This document shows positions 46,608 to 55,573 of a stretch of DNA of 64,000 nt, piece by piece. The notes under the pieces were generated by a model that saw only the letters and a program-made list of their open reading frames with translations, did not search any database and was not told the DNA's origin. The position numbers and the translations under genes were made by a program. This stretch comes from Pseudopedobacter sp965218985 (GTDB lineage: Bacteria > Bacteroidota > Bacteroidia > Sphingobacteriales > Sphingobacteriaceae): NCBI GenBank assembly GCA_965218985.1, contig CBDCMP010000006.1, positions 248,001 through 312,000 of the forward strand. The letters are read 5' to 3'. How positions within the stretch are numbered: position 1 is the stretch's first letter; every line of letters starts with the position of its first letter.

Positions 46608-47321
46608 ATGAATAAAGTGATTGCTGATGCTGATGAAGCGGTGCGGGATGTTCAGGATGGAATGACCCTGATGCTTGGCGGTTTCGGCTTATGTGGAATC
46701 CCGGAGAACTGTATCACCGCTCTCGTTAAAAAAGGAGTCAAAAATTTAACCTGCATATCCAATAATGCCGGAGTGGATGATTTTGGAATCGGGTTGATGC
46801 TTCAAAATAAGCTGGTTAAAAAGATGATCTCCTCTTATGTGGGTGAGAATGCAGAGTTTGAAAGGCAATTGCTAAGTGGAGAGCTGGAAGTGGAGCTGGT
46901 TCCGCAAGGCACATTAGCCACACGCTGTATGGCAACGGGTTATGGGATGCCAGCCATCTTCACGCCGGCAGGGGTAGGCACAGAAGTCGCTGAAGGGAAG
47001 GAGATCAGGAATTTCAATGGCAAGGATTACCTGATGGAGCTGGCTTTTGAAGCTGATTTTGCCATGGTGAAAGCTTGGAAAGGAGACTCTATGGGCAATC
47101 TCATCTATAAGTCCACAGCGAGGAATTTCAACCCGGTGATGGCGATGGGAGGAAAAATAACCATTGCAGAAGTGGAGGAGCTGGTGCCGGTGGGAGAACT
47201 GGATCCAAACCAGATTCACACCCCAGGGATCTATGTACATCGTATTTTCAAGGGAGAGAATTATGAGAAAAGGATAGAACAAAAGACAGTTAGATTTGAT
47301 GATTTGAAAAATGTTAGATAA
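46608..47321 (+). CDS. 3-oxoacid CoA-transferase subunit A
   Basis: The 237-residue protein carries 'MLGGFGLCGIPENCITALV', the family I CoA-transferase signature of subunit A, and 'YGMPAIFTPAGVGTEVAEGK'. With subunit B it moves CoA from succinyl-CoA to acetoacetate or another 3-oxoacid. The ATG at 46608 gives the usual N-terminus. Overlaps subunit B by 11 bp. Confidence 0.93.
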   Translation: MNKVIADADEAVRDVQDGMTLMLGGFGLCGIPENCITALVKKGVKNLTCISNNAGVDDFGIGLMLQNKLVKKMISSYVGENAEFERQLLSGELEVELVPQGTLATRCMATGYGMPAIFTPAGVGTEVAEGKEIRNFNGKDYLMELAFEADFAMVKAWKGDSMGNLIYKSTARNFNPVMAMGGKITIAEVEELVPVGELDPNQIHTPGIYVHRIFKGENYEKRIEQKTVRFDDLKNVR

Positions 47322-47964
47322 AAACGGAATTGCAAAAAGAATTGCACAGGAGGTGAAAGATGGGATGTACGTCAATTTAGGCATCGGTATTCCCACTTTG
47401 GTGGCGAATTATATCCCTGAGGGATTAAATGTGGTTTTACAATCTGAAAACGGCTTGTTGGGAATGGGCCCCTTTCCCTTGGCAGGAGAGGAGGATGCGG
47501 ATTTGATCAATGCCGGCAAACAAACCATCACCACTTTGCCTGGCTCAGCATTTTTTGATTCGGCAATGAGCTTTGGAATGATCAGAGCCGGAAAGGTAGA
47601 CCTGACGATCCTGGGAGCGATGGAGGTTTCAGAGAACGGGGACATCGCCAACTGGAAAATCCCCGGCAAAATGGTGAAGGGGATGGGTGGTGCAATGGAT
47701 TTAGTGGCTTCTGCTCGAAACATCATCGTCGCAATGCAACAGGTGAACAAACATGGAGAGTCCAAATTATTGAAGCAATGCACTTTACCTTTGACCGGAG
47801 TGAACTGCGTGAAAAAGATTGTGACGGAGCTGGGAGTTTATGAAGTGGCGAACGGTGCTTTCCGTTTATTGGAGCGGGCACCGGGTGTCTCTGTGGAGGA
47901 GATCAAAAAAGCCACTTCAGGAAATCTGCTTATAGTGGGTGAAACCCCGGAAATGGCGATCTGA
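47311..47964 (+). CDS. 3-oxoacid CoA-transferase subunit B
   Basis: The catalytic glutamate motif 'VVLQSENGLLGMGPF' and the 'GMYVNLGIGIPTLVANYIP' start region identify subunit B. 217 residues, intact. It is translationally coupled to subunit A. The stop lies at the edge of the SDR remnant on the other strand. Confidence 0.94.
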   Translation: MLDKNGIAKRIAQEVKDGMYVNLGIGIPTLVANYIPEGLNVVLQSENGLLGMGPFPLAGEEDADLINAGKQTITTLPGSAFFDSAMSFGMIRAGKVDLTILGAMEVSENGDIANWKIPGKMVKGMGGAMDLVASARNIIVAMQQVNKHGESKLLKQCTLPLTGVNCVKKIVTELGVYEVANGAFRLLERAPGVSVEEIKKATSGNLLIVGETPEMAI

Positions 47965-48251
47965 TACCAATTCATTTTAGGTCTGTTCCAGTCCGAAATT
48001 TTGGTCATCATAGGAAAGAAATCTTCATTGCTCATGCTCTTCCATGCCTCATACATCCGCTCTGCGTCTTTCCCGGTTAAATGCCTCAGCTGTGCTTCTC
48101 CGTCAGTGGCAGCGGTGTAGATGATTTTTGCGATGAATTCCGGAGTGGAACGATCAAAAGTGTTCTTTCCAAACCTATCCATCACTTTACTGATCATATC
48201 ATCATCTTCTCTTCTGCTGCTTTGGTGATGAATTTTTAATTGTTGAGTCAT
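47965..48251 (-). pseudogene. C-terminal remnant of a short-chain dehydrogenase
   Basis: About 95 residues read like the C-terminus of a Bacteroidota SDR: 'STPEFIAKIIYTAATDGEAQ', 'LRHLTGKDAERMYEAW', 'FFPMMTKISDWN'. The Rossmann core, the 'TGxxxGxG' and the 'YxxxK' parts are absent. The frame runs on into the CoA-transferase gene with no natural stop, so the tail after 'RPKMNWYQ' is antisense read-through. An ATG exists at 48251 but is probably internal to the lost gene. Confidence 0.65.
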
Positions 48252-48276
48252 ACCTTAATTAACTGTAATTTTATTT

Positions 48277-48284
48277 TAATTTTG
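48277..48284 (+). promoter_or_regulatory. Candidate -7 element (TAATTTTG) for thrS
   Basis: TAATTTTG matches TAnnTTTG and lies 69 bp before the thrS start. No TTG is found at the expected distance upstream. The leader contains a weak stem (ACACC/GGTGT, 48295-48314) before a T-run, which is too separated to be a convincing attenuator. Confidence 0.35.
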
Positions 48285-48352
48285 CTTTCACAAAACACCT
48301 ATTTGTATGGGTGTCACTTTAATTTTTTTACAACCTATAAATCATATTGTAG

Positions 48353-50281
48353 ATGATTAAGATTACTCTTCCCGATGGTTCTAACCGGGAATACGAAAAG
48401 GGAACCAATGCGCACCAGATTGCGCTCTCTATCTCCGAAGGTTTAGCGAGAAATGTTTTAGCCGCAGAAGTGGACGGAAAAGTGGTGGATTCTTCACAAC
48501 CCATTGACCACGATGCCAAGGTGAAACTATTAACCTGGAATGATGCTGAAGGTAAATCAACATTCTGGCATTCATCCGCTCATTTATTGGCCGAGGCTTT
48601 GGAGGCTTTATATCCCGGTACAAAATTCGGGATTGGACCTGCAATTGAGACTGGATTTTATTATGATGTTGATTTCGGGGATAGAGAATTCTCTTCAGAT
48701 GATTTCAAAAAGGTGGAGGATAAAGTTCTGGAGCTGGCCCGCACCAAATCAGCATATTTGAAAGCAGCGGTGTCAAAAGCCGATGCGATCAAATATTTTG
48801 AGGAAAAAGGTGATGAGTACAAGTTGGATTTAATCAAAGATCTGGAGGATGGAAAAATCACTTTCTATACCCAGGGGAATTTCACTGATTTATGTCGTGG
48901 TCCGCACATCCCAAACACAGGTTTCATCAAAGCGGTGAAGCTGATGAATGTGGCCGGTGCGTATTGGAGGGGAGATGAAAGCAGAAAACAGTTAACCCGT
49001 ATTTACGGAGTCACTTTTCCTAAACAAAGTGAGCTGGCAGAGTATCTTCATATCATTGAAGAGGCTAAAAAACGTGACCATCGTAAATTGGGCAAGGAGT
49101 TGGAATTGTTCACTTTCTCTGAGAAAGTAGGAATGGGTTTGCCGCTTTGGTTGCCCAAAGGAACCGCATTAAGAGAAAAATTGGTTAATTTTCTGGCTAA
49201 AGCCCAGCAAAAATCGGGTTATGAGCAGGTGATCACTCCGCATATTGGTCACAAGAATTTATATGTCACTTCTGGTCATTATGATAAATATGGTGCTGAT
49301 TCTTTTCAACCGATAAAAACTCCGCAGGAAGGAGAGGAGTTCTTTTTGAAGCCGATGAACTGTCCTCACCATTGCGAAATCTATAAGTTTAAACCACGCT
49401 CTTATAAAGATCTACCCGTTCGTCTAGCGGAGTTTGGAACAGTATATCGTTACGAACAAAGCGGTGAATTGCATGGTTTGACCCGTGTGAGAGGTTTCAC
49501 TCAGGATGATGCGCATTTATTCTGCCGTCCGGATCAGGTGAAGGAGGAGTTTAAAAAGGTGATTGATTTGGTGCTGTATGTTTTTAAAGCCCTGGGTTTT
49601 GAAAGTTATACTGCCCAGGTTTCTTTGCGTGATCCAAATAATAAAGCCAAGTATATTGGTTCTGATGAAAATTGGATGCTGGCTGAAGCTGCAATCATTG
49701 AAGCTGCGGAGGAGAAAGGTTTGCCTACAGTGGTGGAGCTGGGTGAAGCGGCCTTTTATGGGCCAAAGTTAGATTTCATGGTGCGTGATGCCTTAGGCAG
49801 AAAATGGCAATTGGGCACCATTCAGGTGGATTATAATTTACCAGAGCGGTTCGAGTTGGAATATACAGGAAGCGATAACCAGAAACATCGTCCCGTGATG
49901 ATTCACAGGGCACCTTTTGGTTCTTTGGAACGATTTGTAGCGGTGTTGATAGAGCATTGTGCGGGTAATTTTCCGTTGTGGTTAACGCCGGAGCAGTTCA
50001 TCGTGTTACCTATCTCTGAAAAGTTTGAAGAATATGGAAAAAAAGTTTTAGAATCATTAAATAATTCCGATATTTGCGGTTTGATTGACCTGCGTGACGA
50101 GAAGATTGGTCGAAAAATTAGAGACGCAGAGATCAAAAAAATTCCTTTTATGCTGATCATAGGCGAGAAAGAGATGCAGGATGGTACGGTTTCTGTGAGA
50201 AAGCATGGAGAAGGTGATGCAGGGAGCATGAGTATTGAAGAGTTTGGCAATCATCTTCAAAAAGAAATTTTAATTAAATAA
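48353..50281 (+). CDS. thrS: Threonyl-tRNA synthetase
   Basis: The domain order is standard: TGS (residues 1-62), the editing-type domain with 'FWHSSAHLLAEALEAL', the SAD region, the class II catalytic core with 'NCPHHCEIYKFKPRSYKDLP' and 'LTRVRGFTQDDAHLFC', and the C-terminal anticodon-binding domain ('FIVLPISEKFEEYGKKVL'). 642 residues, typical. It heads the thrS-infC-rpmI-rplT translation cluster. Confidence 0.97.
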   Translation: MIKITLPDGSNREYEKGTNAHQIALSISEGLARNVLAAEVDGKVVDSSQPIDHDAKVKLLTWNDAEGKSTFWHSSAHLLAEALEALYPGTKFGIGPAIETGFYYDVDFGDREFSSDDFKKVEDKVLELARTKSAYLKAAVSKADAIKYFEEKGDEYKLDLIKDLEDGKITFYTQGNFTDLCRGPHIPNTGFIKAVKLMNVAGAYWRGDESRKQLTRIYGVTFPKQSELAEYLHIIEEAKKRDHRKLGKELELFTFSEKVGMGLPLWLPKGTALREKLVNFLAKAQQKSGYEQVITPHIGHKNLYVTSGHYDKYGADSFQPIKTPQEGEEFFLKPMNCPHHCEIYKFKPRSYKDLPVRLAEFGTVYRYEQSGELHGLTRVRGFTQDDAHLFCRPDQVKEEFKKVIDLVLYVFKALGFESYTAQVSLRDPNNKAKYIGSDENWMLAEAAIIEAAEEKGLPTVVELGEAAFYGPKLDFMVRDALGRKWQLGTIQVDYNLPERFELEYTGSDNQKHRPVMIHRAPFGSLERFVAVLIEHCAGNFPLWLTPEQFIVLPISEKFEEYGKKVLESLNNSDICGLIDLRDEKIGRKIRDAEIKKIPFMLIIGEKEMQDGTVSVRKHGEGDAGSMSIEEFGNHLQKEILIK

Positions 50282-50300
50282 TAAAGGATGGAGGACAATC

Positions 50301-50855
50301 ATTAGACCAAAATTGAACCCAAATAGAAGCAGAAGAGTAACAGAACCGGCTCATAATATCAACAGACGTATTAGAGCTAAAGAAGTTAGGGTAGTGGGGG
50401 ACGATGTAGAGCAGGGAGTTTACCCAATAGAAAAAGCCTTGGAAATGGCACAAGAGGCTGATCTTGATTTAGTGGAGATCTCCCCGAACGCGAATCCGCC
50501 GGTTTGTAGAATCATTGATTATAACAAATTTGTTTACGAGCAGAAGAAAAAGCTGAAGGAGATCAAATCCAATGCTAAGCAAACTGTAATTAAAGAGATC
50601 CGTTTTGGTCCAAACACCAGCGATCATGATTTTCAATTTAAATTAAAACATGCAATCGCTTTTTTAGAGAGTGGCGAAAAAGTGAGAGCTTACGTTCACT
50701 TCAAAGGAAGAGCGATTGTGTATAAAGAACAGGGTGAAATTTTATTGTTGAAATTCGCCCAGGCTCTGGAAGAAGTAGGTAAAGTTGAACTTTTACCTAA
50801 GTTGGAAGGAAAGAGAATGTTCTTGACAGTAGCGCCTAAATCAGGAAAGAATTAA
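50301..50855 (+). CDS. infC: Translation initiation factor IF-3 with probable AUU start
   Basis: The protein has the IF-3 N-domain ('RIRAKEVRVVGDDVEQGVYP') and C-domain ('IKEIRFGPNTSDHDFQFKL', 'RAYVHFKGRAIVYKEQGEIL'). The first conventional-type codon in frame is TTG at 50313, but a purine-rich GGATGGAGGA (50286-50295) lies at Shine-Dalgarno distance from the ATT at 50301 and not from the TTG. An AUU start is the classic IF-3 autoregulatory codon: IF-3 itself rejects it when abundant. ATC at 50298 is an alternative. With ATT the protein is 184 residues ('MRPKLNPNRSRR'). Confidence 0.93.
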   Translation: MRPKLNPNRSRRVTEPAHNINRRIRAKEVRVVGDDVEQGVYPIEKALEMAQEADLDLVEISPNANPPVCRIIDYNKFVYEQKKKLKEIKSNAKQTVIKEIRFGPNTSDHDFQFKLKHAIAFLESGEKVRAYVHFKGRAIVYKEQGEILLLKFAQALEEVGKVELLPKLEGKRMFLTVAPKSGKN

Positions 50856-50887
50856 TATAACAGGTTAAATTAAAAAGAAGCATTATT

Positions 50888-51088
50888 ATGCCAAAAATGA
50901 AAACCAATTCTAGTGCAAAAAAGCGATTTAAGCTTACTGGAACAGGTAAAATCTCAAGAAAGAATGCGTACAAAAGTCACATTCTAACTAAAAAGACCAC
51001 CAAGCAAAAACGTAATTTAACTCAAACCAGCCTTGTTTCAGATGCTGATATGGGTAATGTCAAACGTATGCTTTGCATCGGTAAATAA
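50888..51088 (+). CDS. rpmI: 50S ribosomal protein L35
   Basis: A 66-residue, highly basic protein beginning 'MPKMKTNSSAKKRFKLTGTG' with 'HILTKKTTKQKRNL', the L35 signature. It lies between infC and rplT in the conserved order. Confidence 0.97.
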   Translation: MPKMKTNSSAKKRFKLTGTGKISRKNAYKSHILTKKTTKQKRNLTQTSLVSDADMGNVKRMLCIGK

Positions 51089-51161
51089 CTAAATCATTAA
51101 CCAGGGATTGGGTTTAAGTATCCTGAAAATAGGATCACCTCTTACCAAAAACAATTAAATT

Positions 51162-51506
51162 ATGCCACGTTCGGTTAACACAGTAGCGTCAAGAAGAAGA
51201 AGAAAAAAGATCTTAAATTTAGCCAAAGGCTATTGGGGATCAAGAAGCAAGGTTTACACCGTTGCCAAAAACACTGTTGAGAAAGGTTTACAATACGCTT
51301 TCAGAGATAGAAAAGTCAAGAAAAGAGAATTCAGGGCGTTGTGGATTCAACGTATCAATGCCGGAACACGCGAGCATGGGATCTCTTATTCTCAATTCAT
51401 CGGTAAATTGGCTGCCAAAAATATCGGTTTAAACAGAAAAGTTTTAGCTGACTTAGCAATGAATGATCCGGAAGCATTCAAAGCCATCGTTGATGCAGTG
51501 AAATAA
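51162..51506 (+). CDS. rplT: 50S ribosomal protein L20
   Basis: A 114-residue protein with 'MPRSVNTVASRRRRKKILN', 'AKGYWGSRSKVYTVAKN' and 'RINAGTREHGISYSQFIG'. L20 nucleates assembly of the large subunit and in other bacteria represses its own operon. It ends the cluster and is followed by a strong terminator. Confidence 0.97.
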   Translation: MPRSVNTVASRRRRKKILNLAKGYWGSRSKVYTVAKNTVEKGLQYAFRDRKVKKREFRALWIQRINAGTREHGISYSQFIGKLAAKNIGLNRKVLADLAMNDPEAFKAIVDAVK

Positions 51507-51528
51507 ATCATTATCTGTTTTCAGAAAG

Positions 51529-51558
51529 AAAAGGAGTTCGGATCGAGCTCCTTTTTTT
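51529..51558 (+). terminator. Terminator of the thrS-rplT cluster
   Basis: AAAAGGAGTTCG pairs with CGAGCTCCTTTT (12 bp with one wobble, 3-base loop) followed by further T residues. Confidence 0.88.
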
Positions 51559-51676
51559 GTGGAGAAAATATTTTTGAGAATTGTTGTTTGATGTTTTAGT
51601 AAGGTGCATTTCTAACTAAAAACAAAAAAGGATTTTTACATCTGTCGTTATATATTTAGTAAACTCCAAATTATCC

Positions 51677-52009
51677 TTAGCGTTTCAGTGAGGCAGGTCC
51701 AAGAAAATTAAAGAAAAACAAATAGGACTGAATTTTAAAATTCTCAAGGCTCAATTCTATTTTTTGATTCATGTTACGAGTAAAAAACTCTTTTTTATTA
51801 AGAACCAGCATTTGAGACACTGTCATCAATCCCCGTTCCGCTTTAGTATCGAGAGTTGATTTTTCAATGTGTTGAATGATTTCTTCATTATCTTTTTTAG
51901 TGAAAACACCTGACAGTATTTGTAAACAAAAATCCCAGCTACTCACGCAACTGGGACTATCGTAAATCTGTAAACCTATTTTAGGACGGTTCAAATATTG
52001 GAAATCCAA
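51677..52009 (-). CDS. Hypothetical 110-residue protein abutting clpB
   Basis: A TTG follows the clpB stop codon directly, so the frame could be translated by reinitiation. The sequence ('GVFTKKDNEEIIQHIEKS', 'MLVLNKKEFFTRNMNQKIEL') has mixed polar and aromatic composition and a hydrophobic C-terminal stretch ('SYLFFFNFLG'). I recognise no family. It may be real or a chance frame; a homologue next to clpB in another species would decide. Confidence 0.35.
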   Translation of the reverse strand: MDFQYLNRPKIGLQIYDSPSCVSSWDFCLQILSGVFTKKDNEEIIQHIEKSTLDTKAERGLMTVSQMLVLNKKEFFTRNMNQKIELSLENFKIQSYLFFFNFLGPASLKR

Positions 52010-54616
52010 TCAGGCTGGTTCTTTTTCTGCATTCATGAACACAAAATTATGATCGAACATATCCAGTTTTATTTTGCTGTCTTTGTCCACTGTTCCAGCT
52101 AAAATCTGTTTGGAAAGCTCGTTCAAAATACGTTTCTGAATCACTCTTTTTAATGGGCGAGCTCCAAATTGAGGGTCGTAACCCAATTCTGCCAGCCAGT
52201 CTAAAGCTTCATCAGAAGCTGCTATGCTAATGCCCATTTCTTCCAGAGATTTTTGTACGCCTGCAAACTGCAGCTTCACGATATCTCTGATTTCGTCTCT
52301 GTTTAAAGGAGTGAACATGATGATCTCGTCAATGCGGTTCAAAAATTCCGGACGAATGGATTTTTTCAGCAATTCAAAAACTTCATTTTTGGTTTTAGCG
52401 ATCACTTCCTCCCTGTTATCGTCCACCAAAAGGCTAAAATTCTCCTGAATCAAATGTGAACCAATATTGGAAGTCATGATGATGATGGTGTTTTTGAAAT
52501 TCACCATCCGCCCTTTATTGTCTGTTAAACGTCCATCATCCAAAACTTGTAAAAGAATATTGAACACATCAGGATGGGCTTTTTCAATCTCATCCAAAAG
52601 AATGACAGAATAAGGTTTTCTTCTCACGGCTTCCGTTAATTGTCCGCCTTCATCATAACCCACATATCCCGGAGGGGCTCCAATCAACCTGCTCACTGCA
52701 TGACGTTCCTGGTATTCACTCATGTCAATACGCACCATGGAATGTTCGTCGTTGAACAGGAATTCGGCTAAAGCTTTTGCTAATTCCGTTTTTCCCACAC
52801 CTGTGGTTCCAAGGAATATAAAAGAACCAATTGGTTTCCTTTGGTCGCTTAAGCCAGCTCTGGAACGTCTGATCGCATCGGATAAAGCTTCAATAGCTTC
52901 ATGCTGACCAGCCACACGTTTGTGCAATTCAGTTTCCAGGTGTAATAATTTTTCGCGTTCACTGGCGACCAGTTTATTTACTGGTATCCCTGTCCAGCGG
53001 GCAACCACACCAGCGATGTCTTCTGAAGTGACTTCCTCCTTCAGCATTCTGGTGTCGGATGTCTTACTTTCCAGCTCCGCTTTCAGTTTATCCACCTCAA
53101 CTTGCGTATCTTTTATTCTTCCATACCTGATTTCGGCCACCTTGCCATAATCGCCTGCTCTTTCAGCTTGTTCGGCCTCTAGTTTCAAATCTTCGATTTG
53201 CTCCACTTTGGTGTTTACAGCGTCCACTAAATCTTTTTCGCCCTGCCATTTTGCTTTCAATTCGTCTCTTTCTGAACTTAGATCGGCGATCTCTTTAGAA
53301 AGGTCACTGACTTTTCTTTCGTCTTTCTCCCGTTTGATCGCTTCGCGTTCAATCTCCAACTGCATTATTTTTCTGTCAAGCTCATCCACGGCTTCAGGAA
53401 CAGAATCCATCTCCATCCGAAGTTTAGAAGCGGCTTCGTCCATGAGGTCGATAGCTTTATCAGGTAAGAAACGGTCTGAGATATAACGTTGTGAAAGTTC
53501 CACAGCGGAGATGATGGCCTCATCTTTAATGGTCACTTTATGATGCGTTTCATAACGTTCTTTCAATCCACGCAAAATAGAAATGGCATCCTGGGTATCA
53601 GGTTCGTTCACCATCACTTTTTGGAAACGGCGTTCCAAGGCTTTATCCTTCTCTAAATACTTCTGATATTCGTTCAAAGTGGTGGCACCAATGGCTCTCA
53701 GTTCACCACGGGCTAAAGCTGGTTTCAGGATATTTGCGGCATCCATGGCACCCTCACCACCTCCGGCGCCCACCAAGGTGTGTATCTCATCGATAAACAA
53801 AATGGTCTCTCCATCGCTATCTGCAACCTCTTTTATCACCGCTTTCAGGCGTTCTTCAAACTCTCCTTTGTATTTTGCGCCGGCAATTAAAGCCCCCATA
53901 TCCAAAGAATAAACCACTTTAGACTTTAAGTTCTCAGGGACGTCACCTTTGATGATTCTAAAGGCTATCCCTTCTGCAATGGCAGTTTTGCCCACCCCGG
54001 GCTCCCCGATTAAAATCGGGTTGTTTTTGGTCCTCCTGGATAGGATCTGAATCACACGACGAATCTCCTCGTCACGACCAATCACCGGATCCAGCTTTCC
54101 TGATTCTGCATATTCATTTAAATTACGGGCATATTTGTTCAAGGCCTGATAAGTGGCCTCCGCATTTTGATCGGTCACCTTTGCATCTCCACGTAAATCA
54201 GAGATGGCTTTTTTCAAATCCTTCTCATTCACACCCTGATCTTTTAATAACCCGGCAGTTTTATCCCCGGAAGCTAAAATTCCTAAAAGGATATGCTCCA
54301 CGGATACAAACTCATCTTTAAATTCTTTCAGATACGACTGGGCTTTTTGAAGAGCGCTATTTGCTGAATTAGATAAGTAGACATTGCTTCCGCTCACTTT
54401 AGGGAAACTGTTGATCTGTTCATCCAGAGATTCATTCAATCGGTTGATGTTGACATTCAGCTTCTTTAAAATGTAGCCGACTACGTTTTCATCCACTGAT
54501 AACAAGCCTTTTAAAATGTGTGCATTCTCTATGGCTTGTTGTTGAAATCCTTGTGTGATTTCTGAAGCCTTTTGTACGGCTTCCTGTGCTTTTATGGTGA
54601 AATTGTTAAAGTTCAT
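52010..54616 (-). CDS. clpB: ATP-dependent disaggregase ClpB
   Basis: The domains run N-domain (1-145), AAA1 with Walker A 'GEPGVGKTAIAEG', the long coiled M-domain (about 400-530), and AAA2 with 'GTTGVGKTELAKAL' and 'MVRIDMSEYQERHAVSRLIG'. 868 residues. It works with DnaK to resolve aggregates. I could not see a heat-shock promoter in the 140 bp upstream. Confidence 0.97.
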   Translation of the reverse strand: MNFNNFTIKAQEAVQKASEITQGFQQQAIENAHILKGLLSVDENVVGYILKKLNVNINRLNESLDEQINSFPKVSGSNVYLSNSANSALQKAQSYLKEFKDEFVSVEHILLGILASGDKTAGLLKDQGVNEKDLKKAISDLRGDAKVTDQNAEATYQALNKYARNLNEYAESGKLDPVIGRDEEIRRVIQILSRRTKNNPILIGEPGVGKTAIAEGIAFRIIKGDVPENLKSKVVYSLDMGALIAGAKYKGEFEERLKAVIKEVADSDGETILFIDEIHTLVGAGGGEGAMDAANILKPALARGELRAIGATTLNEYQKYLEKDKALERRFQKVMVNEPDTQDAISILRGLKERYETHHKVTIKDEAIISAVELSQRYISDRFLPDKAIDLMDEAASKLRMEMDSVPEAVDELDRKIMQLEIEREAIKREKDERKVSDLSKEIADLSSERDELKAKWQGEKDLVDAVNTKVEQIEDLKLEAEQAERAGDYGKVAEIRYGRIKDTQVEVDKLKAELESKTSDTRMLKEEVTSEDIAGVVARWTGIPVNKLVASEREKLLHLETELHKRVAGQHEAIEALSDAIRRSRAGLSDQRKPIGSFIFLGTTGVGKTELAKALAEFLFNDEHSMVRIDMSEYQERHAVSRLIGAPPGYVGYDEGGQLTEAVRRKPYSVILLDEIEKAHPDVFNILLQVLDDGRLTDNKGRMVNFKNTIIIMTSNIGSHLIQENFSLLVDDNREEVIAKTKNEVFELLKKSIRPEFLNRIDEIIMFTPLNRDEIRDIVKLQFAGVQKSLEEMGISIAASDEALDWLAELGYDPQFGARPLKRVIQKRILNELSKQILAGTVDKDSKIKLDMFDHNFVFMNAEKEPA

Positions 54617-54757
54617 AGTTTTTTTCCTCGATGTATACCATCAAAAACAAATCCATTGCTGATTTTGATTTATCAAACTGAAAAAATGTCTTAAATGGTT
54701 GATTTAAAGCGACTTTTTGTCTTTTCAATTGAATTGACCTGAAATAATTTCAGCTTT

Positions 54758-55174
54758 CTAAGCTTTAGAGATTTGCTGAAAAGCGTAAAATGAGTAGACA
54801 TATCTCGACACTTCCATAACAATGAGCAAGTAGAACCATCCATCCTGAAAAGATGCGTTAGCAACCAGTAAATCAAAACCCAGATGATAAGCCAGATAGC
54901 TCAAAAAATCAAAACTGAAATAAAGAAAAGTAAACCTGAAGAGGATGGAGATGAAACTTAGGATGAAACCTGATTTCTTTTGCTGGAATAATAAGATCCC
55001 TGTAAAGAGGAAAAAGAAAAGCACTAACACTTGCCAAATTGCTCCGACTTTTTGTTCAGCCGAAAAAGGCAAGCTAAAAGTATCTATAAGAAAAGCTGCT
55101 TTGGATGGAATGAAGAGGAGGAAAATGAGGATGTCAAGAAGTCCAAATATTCTTAGCATCCATTTCAGGTTCAT
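54758..55174 (-). CDS. Small integral membrane protein
   Basis: The 138-residue protein has four hydrophobic helices ('MLRIFGLLDILIFLLFI', 'VGAIWQVLVLFFFLFTGILL', 'FILSFISILFRFTFLYF', 'DGWFYLLIVMEVS'). No family known to me. Its start is one base from the stop of the upstream gene, so it is co-transcribed with the SRPBCC-like gene and pyrE. Confidence 0.65.
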   Translation of the reverse strand: MNLKWMLRIFGLLDILIFLLFIPSKAAFLIDTFSLPFSAEQKVGAIWQVLVLFFFLFTGILLFQQKKSGFILSFISILFRFTFLYFSFDFLSYLAYHLGFDLLVANASFQDGWFYLLIVMEVSRYVYSFYAFQQISKA

Positions 55175-55570
55175 TTATGCGAACGCTGTTTGTAAAGCCG
55201 AAGTTTGGTGATCCACCAGTTTTTGCAATGGACCGCTGGCCAACATTTTCATCATCATGTTCAACGCTGCTGAAACATTTAGTGTGGCAATGGTTAGGTG
55301 TGCATTTTCAACTAAAGTCCATTTCATTTCTATAGCAAAAGGGGCTTCTTCAGCGGAAGTGATGACGATCTCCTGATCCTCCACCCTCGAAGAAACTTTT
55401 AGTGCCAATTTGGCCATGTTTTGTATGGTGAAACGGGCTTCGTCTGTGGTGCTGCTCCAATTGTAGATCTGCTCTGGCATCAATTGCTGATGATTGTTTA
55501 AGTCGCTTAAAAATTGGTAAACCTCAGAAACGGGTTGATTTAAAGTGGTGGTGCTCTCGAAATCAGTCAT
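55175..55570 (-). CDS. SRPBCC-like protein
   Basis: A 131-residue protein with 'TTTLNQPVSEVYQFLSDLNN' at the start and 'EMKWTLVENAHLTIATLNVS' in the middle, as in polyketide-cyclase/START-type ligand-binding folds. It ends with 'LASGPLQKLVDHQTSAL', a helix often seen in these proteins. Downstream of pyrE by three bases. Confidence 0.7.
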   Translation of the reverse strand: MTDFESTTTLNQPVSEVYQFLSDLNNHQQLMPEQIYNWSSTTDEARFTIQNMAKLALKVSSRVEDQEIVITSAEEAPFAIEMKWTLVENAHLTIATLNVSAALNMMMKMLASGPLQKLVDHQTSALQTAFA

Positions 55571-55573
55571 AGG

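Noticed and set aside
48307..48360. 17-codon leader frame overlapping the thrS start
   Set aside because: It has only one threonine codon, so a classical attenuation peptide is not supported.
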